Numbered from the stretch's first letter, positions 26,303-35,319 are shown. The stretch is 64,000 nt of DNA from Leptospira venezuelensis (GCF_002150035.1 NZ_NETS01000008.1:62001-126000); one strand, 5' to 3'. A program made the numbers and translations. The notes: generated from the letters alone by a model not told the origin.

Positions 26303-26605
26303 ATGGCCAAATTAACGATACAAAATAAACACGGAATCGTTCGTTTCGAAAATCAACTCCTGGATGGATACGAAAAGGTATTTGATGAGATTTCGGAACA
26401 GGCTTCCAGGGCACATATCCAAAACCTAACCTTGGACATGACCCCAACCAAAAAAATTACCTCAAGTGGCGTTGCAAAGCTACTGACTCTTAGAAACCTT
26501 TTGGACCATTTTGGAGTAAAATTAGAAGTAGTGAATCTTCAACCTACTCTAATGGATGTGCTTCGTAAGTTCAAAGTGGATGCAATGCTTCGTATCAAGG
26601 CATAA
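26303..26605 (+). CDS. STAS-domain protein (anti-sigma factor antagonist-like)
   Basis: A 100-residue single STAS domain. The segment NLTLDMTPTKKITSSGVAKL corresponds to the conserved loop and helix of SpoIIAA/RsbV proteins. The phosphorylatable serine would be Ser54 or Ser55 (ITSSGV). By analogy it would switch partners with a serine kinase/anti-sigma factor. No kinase is adjacent, but HATPase proteins occur at 9406-10110 and 38328-38753. It precedes the ABC cluster by about 50 bp and could be its first gene, though that link is only positional. Confidence 0.87.
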   Translation: MAKLTIQNKHGIVRFENQLLDGYEKVFDEISEQASRAHIQNLTLDMTPTKKITSSGVAKLLTLRNLLDHFGVKLEVVNLQPTLMDVLRKFKVDAMLRIKA

Positions 26606-26656
26606 ATTCCGGGAAAAAAAGTTGCATAGGCTTTAAGGCCCGAAAGAATAACTTTC

Positions 26657-27568
26657 GTGGCCTCTCTTCAGGTATCCGATCTTTCTAAATCCTATTTTGG
26701 AAAGGTCGCGATCTCTAATCTAAATTTCTTCATTCCTAAAAACAGAATCACAGGTTTGCTTGGACCCAATGGTGCTGGTAAAACAACCGCACTCAGAATT
26801 CTAACAGGTTTTATTCGACCAGATAAAGGTTCCGTATCACTCGACGGAATCTCTTTAGAAAAAGATCCACAATCTATTAAACAAAGATTAGGCTATCTTC
26901 CCGAATCTTCCGCGATCTATCCAGATATGACTGTGGGAGAATATTTAGATTTCCTAGGGAATGCGAGAGGAATGGAGGTCTCCTTCTTCAAAAAAAGAAA
27001 AAAAGAAGTATTAGATATTTGTGATCTAAGGTCCCAAACTTTTTCTTTGGCAGGAATTCTGTCCAAAGGTACAAGACAAAGACTTGCTTTAGCGGGAGCA
27101 TTGCTTCATGATCCGGATTGGATCGTTTTAGATGAACCTAGTTCCGGTTTAGATCCATTACAAATCTCTCATTTCAGGGATGTTTTGCGAAATTTAGGAA
27201 AAGATAAAATAGTATTATTATCCACTCATATTCTTTCAGAAGTAGAAGAAACCTGTGATCACGCCTTAGTTTTGCACAAAGGGAATTTAGTAGCTGATCT
27301 TCCTGTTTCTGAATTCAAAAGATCTGACTCAGTCCTTTTAAGAGCCAAAACAAATAAGGAAACTTTAGAAAAAGTTTTAGAAGGAAAGAATGTGCGAATT
27401 CTTTCTTCCGAAAAAGAGGGTGAATATACTAAATTCAGATTAGAATCCACTTCTTGCAAACCGGAGGAAATTTTTGAACTCATACGAAGAGAGTCTTTTC
27501 CAATTTTAGAATATAAGATTTCCCAAAAGTCTTTAGAATCAGTCTTTCAGGACCTGGTTTCCGGTTAA
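26657..27568 (+). CDS. ABC transporter ATP-binding protein (GldA-like)
   Basis: 303 residues, with a GTG start at 26657. Walker A GLLGPNGAGKTTALRIL lies near residues 34-50, the signature LSKGTRQRLALAGALLHDP near 135-153 (the usual LSGGQ reads LSKGT), Walker B WIVLDEPSSGLDP near 155-167 and the H-loop STHILSEVEE near 190. The C-terminal extension of about 90 residues is typical of export-type multidrug/Gld ATPases. It is followed 3 bp later by the permease, then a GldG-like and a DUF4340 protein: one operon and presumably one complex. Confidence 0.9.
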   Translation: MASLQVSDLSKSYFGKVAISNLNFFIPKNRITGLLGPNGAGKTTALRILTGFIRPDKGSVSLDGISLEKDPQSIKQRLGYLPESSAIYPDMTVGEYLDFLGNARGMEVSFFKKRKKEVLDICDLRSQTFSLAGILSKGTRQRLALAGALLHDPDWIVLDEPSSGLDPLQISHFRDVLRNLGKDKIVLLSTHILSEVEETCDHALVLHKGNLVADLPVSEFKRSDSVLLRAKTNKETLEKVLEGKNVRILSSEKEGEYTKFRLESTSCKPEEIFELIRRESFPILEYKISQKSLESVFQDLVSG

Positions 27569-27571
27569 AAT

Positions 27572-28318
27572 ATGAAGCTTCTAAACATACCTCCGGGGCT
27601 TGTTGCCGTTTTTAAAAAAGAATGGGACAGTTATTTTAATACACCTATTGGCTATGTATTCTCCATCCTATACTTATTCTTATCCTCCTTCTTATTCTTT
27701 TATGGATTAGGAGAAGGTTCCTTCTGGGATAGAAAAGTTGCAGGTATGGAAGAATACTTCGTATGGACTCCCCTGCTATTTGTAGTATTTATTCCTGCGA
27801 TCACGATGAGACTTTGGTCCGAAGAAAAAAGATCAGGGAGTCTGGAGATAATATTCACTTTGCCTATCTCTAAGTGGGAAATCGTTGGAGCTAAATTTTT
27901 AGCAGCTTGGGCATTTTTAGGATTCACAGTTTGTTTAAGTCTTAGTATCCCATTTTTCATCTGGGCATTCGGCGATCTTGATTTAGGGATCGTATTTGCA
28001 GGATACGTTGGTTGCTGGTTACTAGGTGGAGCATATATTAGCCTCGGGATCTTTCTTTCTTCCTTCGGAAGAGACCAAATCAGTTCCTATATTCTAACAG
28101 TTCTTGTTTGCCTTTTCTTTTTTCTATTAGGGACTCAGCCGGTTCTGAAATTTTTCGGAGGCGGGCCTTCTGCGTTTGCATATCTATTCGCTCTATCCTC
28201 TCATTTTGAATCTTTTCGCTTAGGGATATTAGATCTTTCGGATACTCTCTATTTTCTCAGCTTTATTTCAGCAAATCTAGGAGGAAATGTTTTCTTTCTC
28301 CGGAGAAATTATCCATGA
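27572..28318 (+). CDS. ABC transporter permease (GldF-like)
   Basis: A 248-residue inner-membrane protein with six helices. A cytoplasmic N-terminal FKKEWDSYFNTPIGYVF motif and the MRLWSEEKRSGSLEIIFTLP segment (elbow loop near residues 80-100) are the signature of ABC-2 permeases of the GldF/NosY group. It is encoded between the ATPase (3 bp gap) and the GldG-like gene (4-bp ATGA overlap). The substrate is unknown. Confidence 0.88.
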   Translation: MKLLNIPPGLVAVFKKEWDSYFNTPIGYVFSILYLFLSSFLFFYGLGEGSFWDRKVAGMEEYFVWTPLLFVVFIPAITMRLWSEEKRSGSLEIIFTLPISKWEIVGAKFLAAWAFLGFTVCLSLSIPFFIWAFGDLDLGIVFAGYVGCWLLGGAYISLGIFLSSFGRDQISSYILTVLVCLFFFLLGTQPVLKFFGGGPSAFAYLFALSSHFESFRLGILDLSDTLYFLSFISANLGGNVFFLRRNYP

Positions 28319-29979
28319 GAGAATTATTACGTCCTCTATTAGATATTTCTAAATCTCCTTGGTTTGGTTTCGCAAATGGGATTTTACTTTTTGTACTTTT
28401 GAATGGACTTTTCTCCACAATCCCGTGCAAAGCAGATCTTTCCAGATCTGGAAGATTTCAAATTACATCCAGCACAGTAAAAGTATTAAAAGAAATAGAC
28501 GATCCACTGTATATAGACGCGTTTTATTCTTCAGAGATTCCAGGAGAATACAAGGCAAGAGCAGAACTCAGCAAAGAACTTTTAAAAGAGATCGCCAAGA
28601 TAGGAAAGGAAAATGTTTCTTTGCGATTTTACAATCCCTCTAGCTCGGAAGAAGATGCAAGAAAAGCAATGGAGTTAGGATTAGAACCTCAAATCCTACA
28701 ACAAACTTCCAGAGATTCAGCCTCAGTCAAACAAGCCTTTATGGGAATTGTCCTGACCTTGGGTCATAAAACCGAAGTTTTATCCTTCGTATTTTATACA
28801 GAAGATTTGGAATACCAGATCTTAAATTCGATCCGTAAAATGCAAAGGCAGGATAAGGATTCAGGAATTGTTCTCTTAAAATCACCAGGAAATCTTTCCC
28901 TCCAAGAACAAGGCTCTACCAAAGATAGGATCGAAATTTTTGCAAGAAGAGTTTTGAGAGGAGAATACGGACCAATTTTAGAATTGGATCTGGAATCAGA
29001 AGAAATTCCCCAGGAAACTGAAGTGGTGCTTTGGATAGGAGGAGGAGCTCTTTCTAAAAACACAGAGCAAAAACTGGACAAGTTCCTCTTAGGTGGAGGA
29101 AGTTTACTCCTTCTCTCCAAAACAATGGAGTTCAAAACAAACTCTGAAAGAGGAAGTTTCGGACTTCTTTCAGGTGATTTAGGAGCAGGACTCGCGGAGA
29201 AAAATCCAAACTCAGCGGAAATGGTGCGATTTTTAGAACATTATGGAATTCGAATTAACTATGATATAGTTCTAGAACCGGATCATTCCTTACCAATGGG
29301 CTCTGTAATAGAAATTGAACCGGGAATTTTAGGAAAATATCCTTATCCTCCTTGGATTGTTCCAGACCAAAAATCAAATACCTTAGATCCAAATAGCGCA
29401 TTTACCAAAAACCAAGAAAGTCTTTTGATCCCTTGGTCTTCTAGTTTGAATATTCTAGCTGAGAAACAGAAAGAAGTAAAGTTTACAATATTAGCAAAAA
29501 GTGGACAAGATGCTGAGTCCAGAACAGAGCCAATCTCTCTTGGAGAAAAACAAATTCTTTCTACTCCGATCCAAGCGAATGGCGGACCTTTTACGCTTGG
29601 AGTTTATGCAGAAGGAAAATTTACTTCTTATTTTCCTGACTTCCAACAAGGTGTAAAAGATCCACAATCTAAAAATAAACCAACTAAAACGGGCAGGATT
29701 CTAGTATTTGGTTCTCCCTATTTAGTTTCAGATCTTTTGGCATTTCCGGAATTCTCAGAAATACTGAAAAACTCAAATATTCCATTTTTATTAAATGCAA
29801 TCGATATACTCAAAGGAGAAACAGATCTTATAGAAGTTCGTTCTAAACAATCTGCAGTTTTAAAACTAAAACCTTTACCATTCTTCTTAGAAACTGCGAT
29901 CAGCTTATTTCATTTATTTTTAGTTCCTGGTTTATTAGCTCTTTATGCCTTCCGCAGGCTGAAGAGAAGGAACGTATAA
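28315..29979 (+). CDS. GldG-family ABC-type auxiliary protein
   Basis: 554 residues with a membrane helix near each end (residues about 18-36 and 525-545). Between them is a large extracytoplasmic domain of the GldG/IFT52-like type: GRFQITSSTVKVLKEIDDPLYIDAFYSSEIP near the start and a GGGSLLLLSK segment near 255. In gliding Bacteroidetes GldA-GldF-GldG form an ABC complex. The same arrangement in non-gliding bacteria has no settled function. It overlaps the permease gene by 4 bp and the DUF4340 gene follows after 2 bp. Confidence 0.82.
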   Translation: MRELLRPLLDISKSPWFGFANGILLFVLLNGLFSTIPCKADLSRSGRFQITSSTVKVLKEIDDPLYIDAFYSSEIPGEYKARAELSKELLKEIAKIGKENVSLRFYNPSSSEEDARKAMELGLEPQILQQTSRDSASVKQAFMGIVLTLGHKTEVLSFVFYTEDLEYQILNSIRKMQRQDKDSGIVLLKSPGNLSLQEQGSTKDRIEIFARRVLRGEYGPILELDLESEEIPQETEVVLWIGGGALSKNTEQKLDKFLLGGGSLLLLSKTMEFKTNSERGSFGLLSGDLGAGLAEKNPNSAEMVRFLEHYGIRINYDIVLEPDHSLPMGSVIEIEPGILGKYPYPPWIVPDQKSNTLDPNSAFTKNQESLLIPWSSSLNILAEKQKEVKFTILAKSGQDAESRTEPISLGEKQILSTPIQANGGPFTLGVYAEGKFTSYFPDFQQGVKDPQSKNKPTKTGRILVFGSPYLVSDLLAFPEFSEILKNSNIPFLLNAIDILKGETDLIEVRSKQSAVLKLKPLPFFLETAISLFHLFLVPGLLALYAFRRLKRRNV

Positions 29980-29981
29980 TA

Positions 29982-30983
29982 ATGGATTTTTCAAGACCTA
30001 AAGAACTTCTCCGCTACACGTATAGAGAATATCCACAGATACTATTCTTTTTGGGGAATATAATATTAGCCTTCCTATTATTGATCGCAAAAGATCCATG
30101 GGACTGGTTCAAAAAGACCTACCAAAATTCTGAGCCCTTCTATAAAACTAAATCAGAAGAGATTCAAACCATCATCAGCGGACGCAAAGGTCAGGAGAGT
30201 GTTCTAAACCGAAATCTAGATGGATGGATAGTTCAGCTACCATCTGGATTAGTATTGCCAGGAGATTCTGCCAGAATCGAAGAATTAATCCAAACTTGTT
30301 TACATCTGCGTAAATTCACTCTACTCTCAGAATCCAGTTCAATTTCTAAGGAAGAATTCGGCTTAGGAGGAGATGAACCAATTATAGAACTCAAAAGTGT
30401 TTCCGGAAATTCATTGGGGAAAATTCTAATTGGAGCCCCTGTCAGAAAGGGTTCAGGGACCTATATCCTGGACGAAAAAAATCAGATCTGGTTAGTTAAA
30501 GAAAATCTAAAATCAGTTACAGGCGGAGGTAAACTAGACTTTTTCCTGAGTAGATCTCTTGTTCCGCCCTTTCCTGATAGAGAAAAAGTTTCGGAGATCA
30601 AGATCTCGGGACTTGCCTCTGTTGATTTTACTTTAAGTAAACAAGATGAAAATTGGATCTTAGAAACTTCCAGTGGGCAGATCCTTGCATCTTCTGAGGA
30701 AGTAGAAAACTATTTAGAAGAAATCAAAAAACTAAGTGCGGACGAAGTTATTTTGGAGAAGTCGGAAGAATATGTTCCGGTTCCTAAAGATAGAAATTTT
30801 AAAATTGAGATTGTAACTAGCACGGATCGTTATCTAGTTTCTCCGATTGGAATGACCAAGTTAGGAAGTTATGTTTTCCAGAGAGAGGGCCTAAGTTACA
30901 GATTGGTCTTGGATCCCTGGAACCTGGAAAGGATACTACAAAAGGATCTTGCAGACTTTTCTAATAGGTTTCTTTCTCCCTGA
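29982..30983 (+). CDS. DUF4340 domain protein
   Basis: 333 residues. One N-terminal membrane helix (residues about 19-38) anchors a periplasmic beta-rich domain with repeated short strands (GWIVQLPSGLVLPGDSARI, VDFTLSKQDENWIL), as in DUF4340 proteins. Such proteins are commonly encoded with GldG-like genes and are thought to be accessory parts of the ABC system. It is the last gene of the four-gene cluster; a new unit starts 79 bp later. Confidence 0.8.
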   Translation: MDFSRPKELLRYTYREYPQILFFLGNIILAFLLLIAKDPWDWFKKTYQNSEPFYKTKSEEIQTIISGRKGQESVLNRNLDGWIVQLPSGLVLPGDSARIEELIQTCLHLRKFTLLSESSSISKEEFGLGGDEPIIELKSVSGNSLGKILIGAPVRKGSGTYILDEKNQIWLVKENLKSVTGGGKLDFFLSRSLVPPFPDREKVSEIKISGLASVDFTLSKQDENWILETSSGQILASSEEVENYLEEIKKLSADEVILEKSEEYVPVPKDRNFKIEIVTSTDRYLVSPIGMTKLGSYVFQREGLSYRLVLDPWNLERILQKDLADFSNRFLSP

Positions 30984-31062
30984 ACACCTCTGAATCAATG
31001 GTTGACACTCCGGGGGGATAAAAGTTTCCTTCCTTAATACCACAACCTAATAAGGAATTCGT

Positions 31063-31821
31063 ATGGCATTAATTGAAGAATTGGATCAGCAGGGGAATTT
31101 TCTATTTCGCTGGAGATCTTATATACCAGGATTTATTCTTCTTCTTTGTCTATACTCTTTGAGCAAATTCGAATTTTTAGAAGATTCTTACGAGATCAAC
31201 TTATACTATGCGGCCGCTTGTTTTGCAGTTAGCTTACTTGGTTTAGCAGTTCGTTGTTTTGTGATCGGTTATGCCCCTGCCCGCACTTCCGGTAGAAATA
31301 CTAAAGAGCAAGTAGCAGACGTGGTTAACCAAGAAGGAATTTATTCTCTTGTTCGCCATCCTCTTTACTTAGGAAATTTCCTAATGTATTTGGGACCGGT
31401 TCTGTATTTCAGAGATATTCCCCTACTTATAGTATTTTCATTATTTTTCGGATTCTATTACGAAAGAATAATGTTTGCAGAAGAAAAATTCTTGAGAGAT
31501 AAGTTCGGTCAGGACTATCTGAATTGGGCCGATAAGATCCCAGCATTCATTCCGAAATTTTCAGGTTATGTAAAACCTAAACTTGGTTTTTCATTCCGAA
31601 ATATTCTTAAAAGAGAATATCCAAGTTTATTCGGTATCTTAGTGATCTTTGTATTATTTGACTACGCGGCAAGTTTTAAGGTTGGATTCGGAGATTGGAA
31701 AGAGCCTTGGACTGTGATCACCGAACCTCAGATCTGGGCATTCGGGATTGGCGCTGCGTTCTATACAATTGTTAGAGTAATAGTAAAAACCACTAAGTGG
31801 TTGGTGGTAGAAGGCCGTTAA
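31063..31821 (+). CDS. Isoprenylcysteine-methyltransferase-fold membrane methyltransferase
   Basis: A 252-residue protein with about five to six membrane helices. The catalytic ICMT-type signature is GIYSLVRHPLYLGNFLMYLG near residues 96-115, followed by the second SAM-binding motif EEKFLRDKFGQDYLNW near 145-160. Leptospires are known to methylate the lipid A 1-phosphate with an enzyme of this fold (LmtA). This protein is a candidate for that role, but the fold is shared by other membrane methyltransferases. An AAGGA site precedes the ATG. A strong terminator overlaps the stop. Confidence 0.8.
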   Translation: MALIEELDQQGNFLFRWRSYIPGFILLLCLYSLSKFEFLEDSYEINLYYAAACFAVSLLGLAVRCFVIGYAPARTSGRNTKEQVADVVNQEGIYSLVRHPLYLGNFLMYLGPVLYFRDIPLLIVFSLFFGFYYERIMFAEEKFLRDKFGQDYLNWADKIPAFIPKFSGYVKPKLGFSFRNILKREYPSLFGILVIFVLFDYAASFKVGFGDWKEPWTVITEPQIWAFGIGAAFYTIVRVIVKTTKWLVVEGR

Positions 31822-31843
31822 TTTTCGGCCTTCTTCTTATTTT
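31810..31843. terminator. Terminator between convergent genes
   Basis: GAAGGCCG (31810-31817) pairs perfectly with CGGCCTTC (31826-31833) around an 8-base loop, then a T-rich tail to 31843. It overlaps the stop codon of the methyltransferase and abuts the stop of the convergent gene. Confidence 0.8.
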
Positions 31844-32561
31844 AAACGTTCGCAGTATATTCCAGATAAGATTTGAATTTTTCCCCATCCTTGGTCAAAA
31901 AGATCGGGGTTGGGTATTCTCTTTTTAAAGGAAGTAGCGCGAAACCTTGGTCGTAAAAAACGATCTTCTCTACCTCATTCAGTTTATAACTGAATTCTGA
32001 ATTTCTTGCTTGGAAAGTAAATCCACCCGGGATCTCTCTAATACTTCCCTTACCCATTCTTCTAAAACCTTTTAAAGTTTCAGGTCGGATCTTTTCTTGA
32101 AGAGCCTCATACGGTAATCTTCCGGAAAGATCTAGGAATAATACTCCTTCCATAGACCATTCTTCTTCTTTAGGGATTCTAGGCTGGGTGCGTTCAGGTT
32201 CAGTTACCATTTCTAAAATTTCTCCCCTTTTTGTTTCATCCCAAATTTCAGTTCCGAATTCTTCCTCAGTGGAAACCTCAGGTTCAGTTCTTTGAGATTC
32301 CATTCTTTGTCTTTCGGAAAGAGGACGGATCTTTCTATCTTCTGCAAACGCCTGATCCATTTGAGAATAGGTTTCCGAACGTCCCTGTTTTTTAAGAGAA
32401 GCTAATGTATCATAGGAAATTTTTTTCTCTCTTGCTTGCGGCAGGTTTCCTTTTGGAAATTGGCCGGCGCTAAACTCTTTTTTAGAATTAGGCTGGAAGG
32501 AAACATAAATAAAGCAGAGGATTCCTACTAAAATGAGTGCTAAGGCAATATAGAGCATCAT
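31842..32561 (-). CDS. Hypothetical single-pass membrane protein
   Basis: 239 residues. An N-terminal membrane helix (residues 3-23, LYIALALILVGILCFIYVS) is followed by a charged, disordered stretch to about residue 125 and a compact C-terminal domain (VLFLDLSGRLPYEALQEKI, GFTFQARNSEFSYKLNEVEKI) that looks like a small beta-rich or PH-like fold. I recognise no family. It is divergent from the SurA-like chaperone 104 bp away. Confidence 0.65.
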   Translation of the reverse strand: MMLYIALALILVGILCFIYVSFQPNSKKEFSAGQFPKGNLPQAREKKISYDTLASLKKQGRSETYSQMDQAFAEDRKIRPLSERQRMESQRTEPEVSTEEEFGTEIWDETKRGEILEMVTEPERTQPRIPKEEEWSMEGVLFLDLSGRLPYEALQEKIRPETLKGFRRMGKGSIREIPGGFTFQARNSEFSYKLNEVEKIVFYDQGFALLPLKREYPTPIFLTKDGEKFKSYLEYTANV

Positions 32562-32665
32562 TATATGTATCTATCCAATTTCGCCGTTCCTGAAGCATTT
32601 TTCGGGCGGTTTTTCTCCTTTACAGATTCCAGGCGCGGGCCAGGCTTCCTTGTAAACGTAGTTTT

Positions 32666-33883
32666 ATGACAAATCCAGACGGAATTTCAGTTAAAGATAT
32701 TTTATTCAAAGTCGGATCAGCAGTTTTTTTGGGAATTCTTGTCCTAATGCTGATCATTATGCTATTAAAGCCAGATGTGGAACAAGTAGGTATTGATATG
32801 CTCGCCGGAAAGGCAAGCATCACCATGGGAAGTATTGACGACCAAAGTGTCCCAATCGATTCATTTAACGCGGCTAAAAGATTTTGTATCCAGATGTACC
32901 AAGGACAAGGTTCCGAAGCGCTCTGGGCAGATTGTGCCTTCCAATCTTTAAAAGGACAATATATCTTCCGCAAGATCGGAAACGCGGTAGGTTTTACTAT
33001 CACTGAAGAATCAGAAAAACAGGCCCTTATGCAGGAAGCTGAGAGAGTCTCTAAAAATTCTCTCCAAGGTGCAGGATATTCCGAGGAAGACCTGAAAAAA
33101 CCAGTAGAAATTTATCGTCAATTACTCCAACAGGCACCTTTGCGCTTTAGGATTGATTATAAAGTGTCCCAGGCTCTATTCCAAAACTTCCTTCCAACCG
33201 AGATCCGACGCACGGATGGAGAGCTAAATGTACTCTCTGAAGCATCTGGTGCAAGAGTGGATCTGGATGCAGTTTTATATACAGAAGAAGATCTAGTCAA
33301 AGCTTCCGAAAGAAATTTAGAGCCTACAGACGTTCAACTCAAAGAGTTGTACGACAAAGAATCCTTGGATCCAAATACTCTAAAAGGTAAAGATGGCAAG
33401 CCTGTTCCATTTGAAGAAAGAAAAACAGTCCTAAGAAGTAAGTTCTTATTAGAAGCACGTAAAAACGCTTTAGAATCTTTAAAAGCTAAACTTGTTACTC
33501 TTCAAAATGAGCCAGACGGTTTGCAAAAAATCGCAACACTTTTAGGAAGACAAACTGTTTCCTTGAAAGGTAAATCTCTTTCCGACCTGAAAAAGATCAG
33601 CGTTGGCAAAGATGTATTCTCCTTAAGCTCCGACAAAAAGTTCTTACAAGATTTGAGCCTTCCAGGTTTGACCCAAAAGAAAAACATCGGACCATATAGA
33701 GAAGGAGAAAAATACGCGATTGTTTCTTTCTCCGGAGTCAAATTGGGAACTCCTGATCCATCTTTCTTAAGAACCAGGGATAATGGTTCCTTACTCACTG
33801 CAATACTCATGGAAATTCCGCAATCCCTAGAGGAAAGTATCAAAGTCGAACGAGCATCCGTTAGATCCGTTTCGGAGGAATAA
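32666..33883 (+). CDS. SurA/PpiD-like membrane-anchored periplasmic chaperone
   Basis: 405 residues with one N-terminal membrane helix (residues about 17-34). The extracytoplasmic part has the SurA_N-type helical organisation (ASITMGSIDDQSVPIDSF, then long amphipathic helices with LRSKFLLEARKNALESLKAK). I do not see a complete parvulin catalytic core, so prolyl isomerase activity is doubtful and a holdase role is more likely. Its stop codon overlaps the cheX start by one base (TAATG), so the two are translated together. Confidence 0.65.
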   Translation: MTNPDGISVKDILFKVGSAVFLGILVLMLIIMLLKPDVEQVGIDMLAGKASITMGSIDDQSVPIDSFNAAKRFCIQMYQGQGSEALWADCAFQSLKGQYIFRKIGNAVGFTITEESEKQALMQEAERVSKNSLQGAGYSEEDLKKPVEIYRQLLQQAPLRFRIDYKVSQALFQNFLPTEIRRTDGELNVLSEASGARVDLDAVLYTEEDLVKASERNLEPTDVQLKELYDKESLDPNTLKGKDGKPVPFEERKTVLRSKFLLEARKNALESLKAKLVTLQNEPDGLQKIATLLGRQTVSLKGKSLSDLKKISVGKDVFSLSSDKKFLQDLSLPGLTQKKNIGPYREGEKYAIVSFSGVKLGTPDPSFLRTRDNGSLLTAILMEIPQSLEESIKVERASVRSVSEE

Positions 33884-34347
33884 TGCAAATCCGCGCCGAG
33901 TTAGTAAACCCATTCTTAGAAGCAGCTACAATTGTCTTCCGGGATATATTACAGACCGACCTGATCCGTGGAAAGATCGGTATCAAAGACACTCCTGAAA
34001 CCACCCTGGAACTTGCGATCATCATCGGAGTTCTGGGAACTTTTAACGGAGAAGTTATCTACGGTTTGAACTACGACGCGGCTTATAAAATTTCAAAGAA
34101 GCTGATGCCAGGTATGAGCGATGACGATATCAAGAATGAATATAAAGATATCTTAGGTGAGATCGCAAACATGACTACAGGTAACGCGATGAATATTTTC
34201 GCAACTGCAGGTCAATCGATCGAGATCACTGCGCCAAACATCGTGGACGCAAAAAACGAAACAATAAAGATCCCTAAAAAACAAGCTTTAGGGATCAGTC
34301 TATTTTCCAAATTCGGAAAATTAGAAGTAAACGTAGCCTTAACTTAA
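33883..34347 (+). CDS. cheX: CheX-family chemotaxis phosphatase
   Basis: 154 residues of the CheC/CheX/FliY fold. The catalytic Glu-x-x-Asn motif is Glu93-Ile-Ala-Asn96, within LGEIANMTTGNAMN. It would remove phosphate from CheY-P, as CheX does in Borrelia. It starts on the last base of the SurA-like gene. The stop shares a TTAA with the stop of the convergent TPR gene. No other chemotaxis gene is in the window, so it is detached from the main che cluster. Confidence 0.88.
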   Translation: MQIRAELVNPFLEAATIVFRDILQTDLIRGKIGIKDTPETTLELAIIIGVLGTFNGEVIYGLNYDAAYKISKKLMPGMSDDDIKNEYKDILGEIANMTTGNAMNIFATAGQSIEITAPNIVDAKNETIKIPKKQALGISLFSKFGKLEVNVALT

Positions 34348-35318
34348 AGATCGCTTTTCGCGAATGATTCCATTTCCATTCTCAAGGGGGAATACACTCC
34401 TTGGGATTCGGAAACAGACTTATCTAAATACTTCTTCAAAAAACGTTTCGCCCATTCCCCTTCTCCCGCCTTATAGCTGGATTTAAAAAGTAAATAAGCA
34501 CCTAATTCCTTTTCTTCTCTTTGTCTTTTGAATTCTCTTGAGGAGATATCTTCCGCATTGGGAAAAGTTTTACCGAAACGATTCCAAAAATCCATAAGAT
34601 AACTGCGAGCATCAGAATATCTTCCCAGTTTAAAAAGCATATCACCTAATTGTAATAAAGCCCTGGATCGATATTCACCTTCTCCCTCAGTGGCAGTTCT
34701 AAGTAGAATGGACTCTGCTTCTGAGTTTTTTCCTTGAGCCCTAAGAGATCTCGCAGTTTCTAACGAAGTTTTCCATCTGGAATCATCCTCTGCAGGAGCT
34801 TCCGCATTCGAATCTGGAGCCTTAGAATTGTCTAATTTAGATAGTTCTAATTTTGCTTGAGAACTTGCAGTTCCTTCTGTCGATGCAGCTTTCCCGAATT
34901 CTTCTTTGGCTGCATCTTTTTGTCCGTTTCTAAGTCGTAAAAGCCCTCTTTCATAAGCGGCTCTACTCGGGTCCGCTGCGGCTTCCTTTTTCTTGCCGTT
35001 CTTTTTATCTTTTCTATCTGCAAGATTTGGAAGTTTAGTTTTCTTTTCTTTGATCGGTTCTGAGGTCTGCGGTTTTACTTCTGTAATTTTTGGTTCTTCG
35101 CTAGTTGCTTGTGTATTTTCAGAAACTGATTCTGAACCTGCATCTGATCTCTGTTCTGCAACTACAGAACTTGCATCAATCGGAGGAAGCGGTTCATCCG
35201 GAGAAGTTCCCCTGGTGGAAAAACTTCCCTCTGTCGGCTCTGGAATTGGCAAAGGAAAATCCGCCGCCAATTGATCTGCGAAAAGAAGAATACTTAAAAT
35301 AATTAGAATATATTTCAC
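34344..35318 (-). CDS. Exported TPR-like protein
   Basis: 324 residues. A signal peptide (MKYILIILSILLFADQLAA) is followed by a Pro/Ser/Glu-rich disordered region to about residue 110 and then TPR-like helix pairs (AAYERGLLRLRNGQKDAAKEE, ALLQLGDMLFKLGRYSDARSYLMDFW). It is similar in build to the YbgF/CpoB periplasmic repeat proteins, but identity is not proven. The start is GTG at 35316-35318, one base after the stop of the upstream gene (TGAaGTG), so it is coupled. It ends in a TTAA shared with cheX. Confidence 0.72.
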   Translation of the reverse strand: MKYILIILSILLFADQLAADFPLPIPEPTEGSFSTRGTSPDEPLPPIDASSVVAEQRSDAGSESVSENTQATSEEPKITEVKPQTSEPIKEKKTKLPNLADRKDKKNGKKKEAAADPSRAAYERGLLRLRNGQKDAAKEEFGKAASTEGTASSQAKLELSKLDNSKAPDSNAEAPAEDDSRWKTSLETARSLRAQGKNSEAESILLRTATEGEGEYRSRALLQLGDMLFKLGRYSDARSYLMDFWNRFGKTFPNAEDISSREFKRQREEKELGAYLLFKSSYKAGEGEWAKRFLKKYLDKSVSESQGVYSPLRMEMESFAKSDL

Positions 35319-35319
35319 T

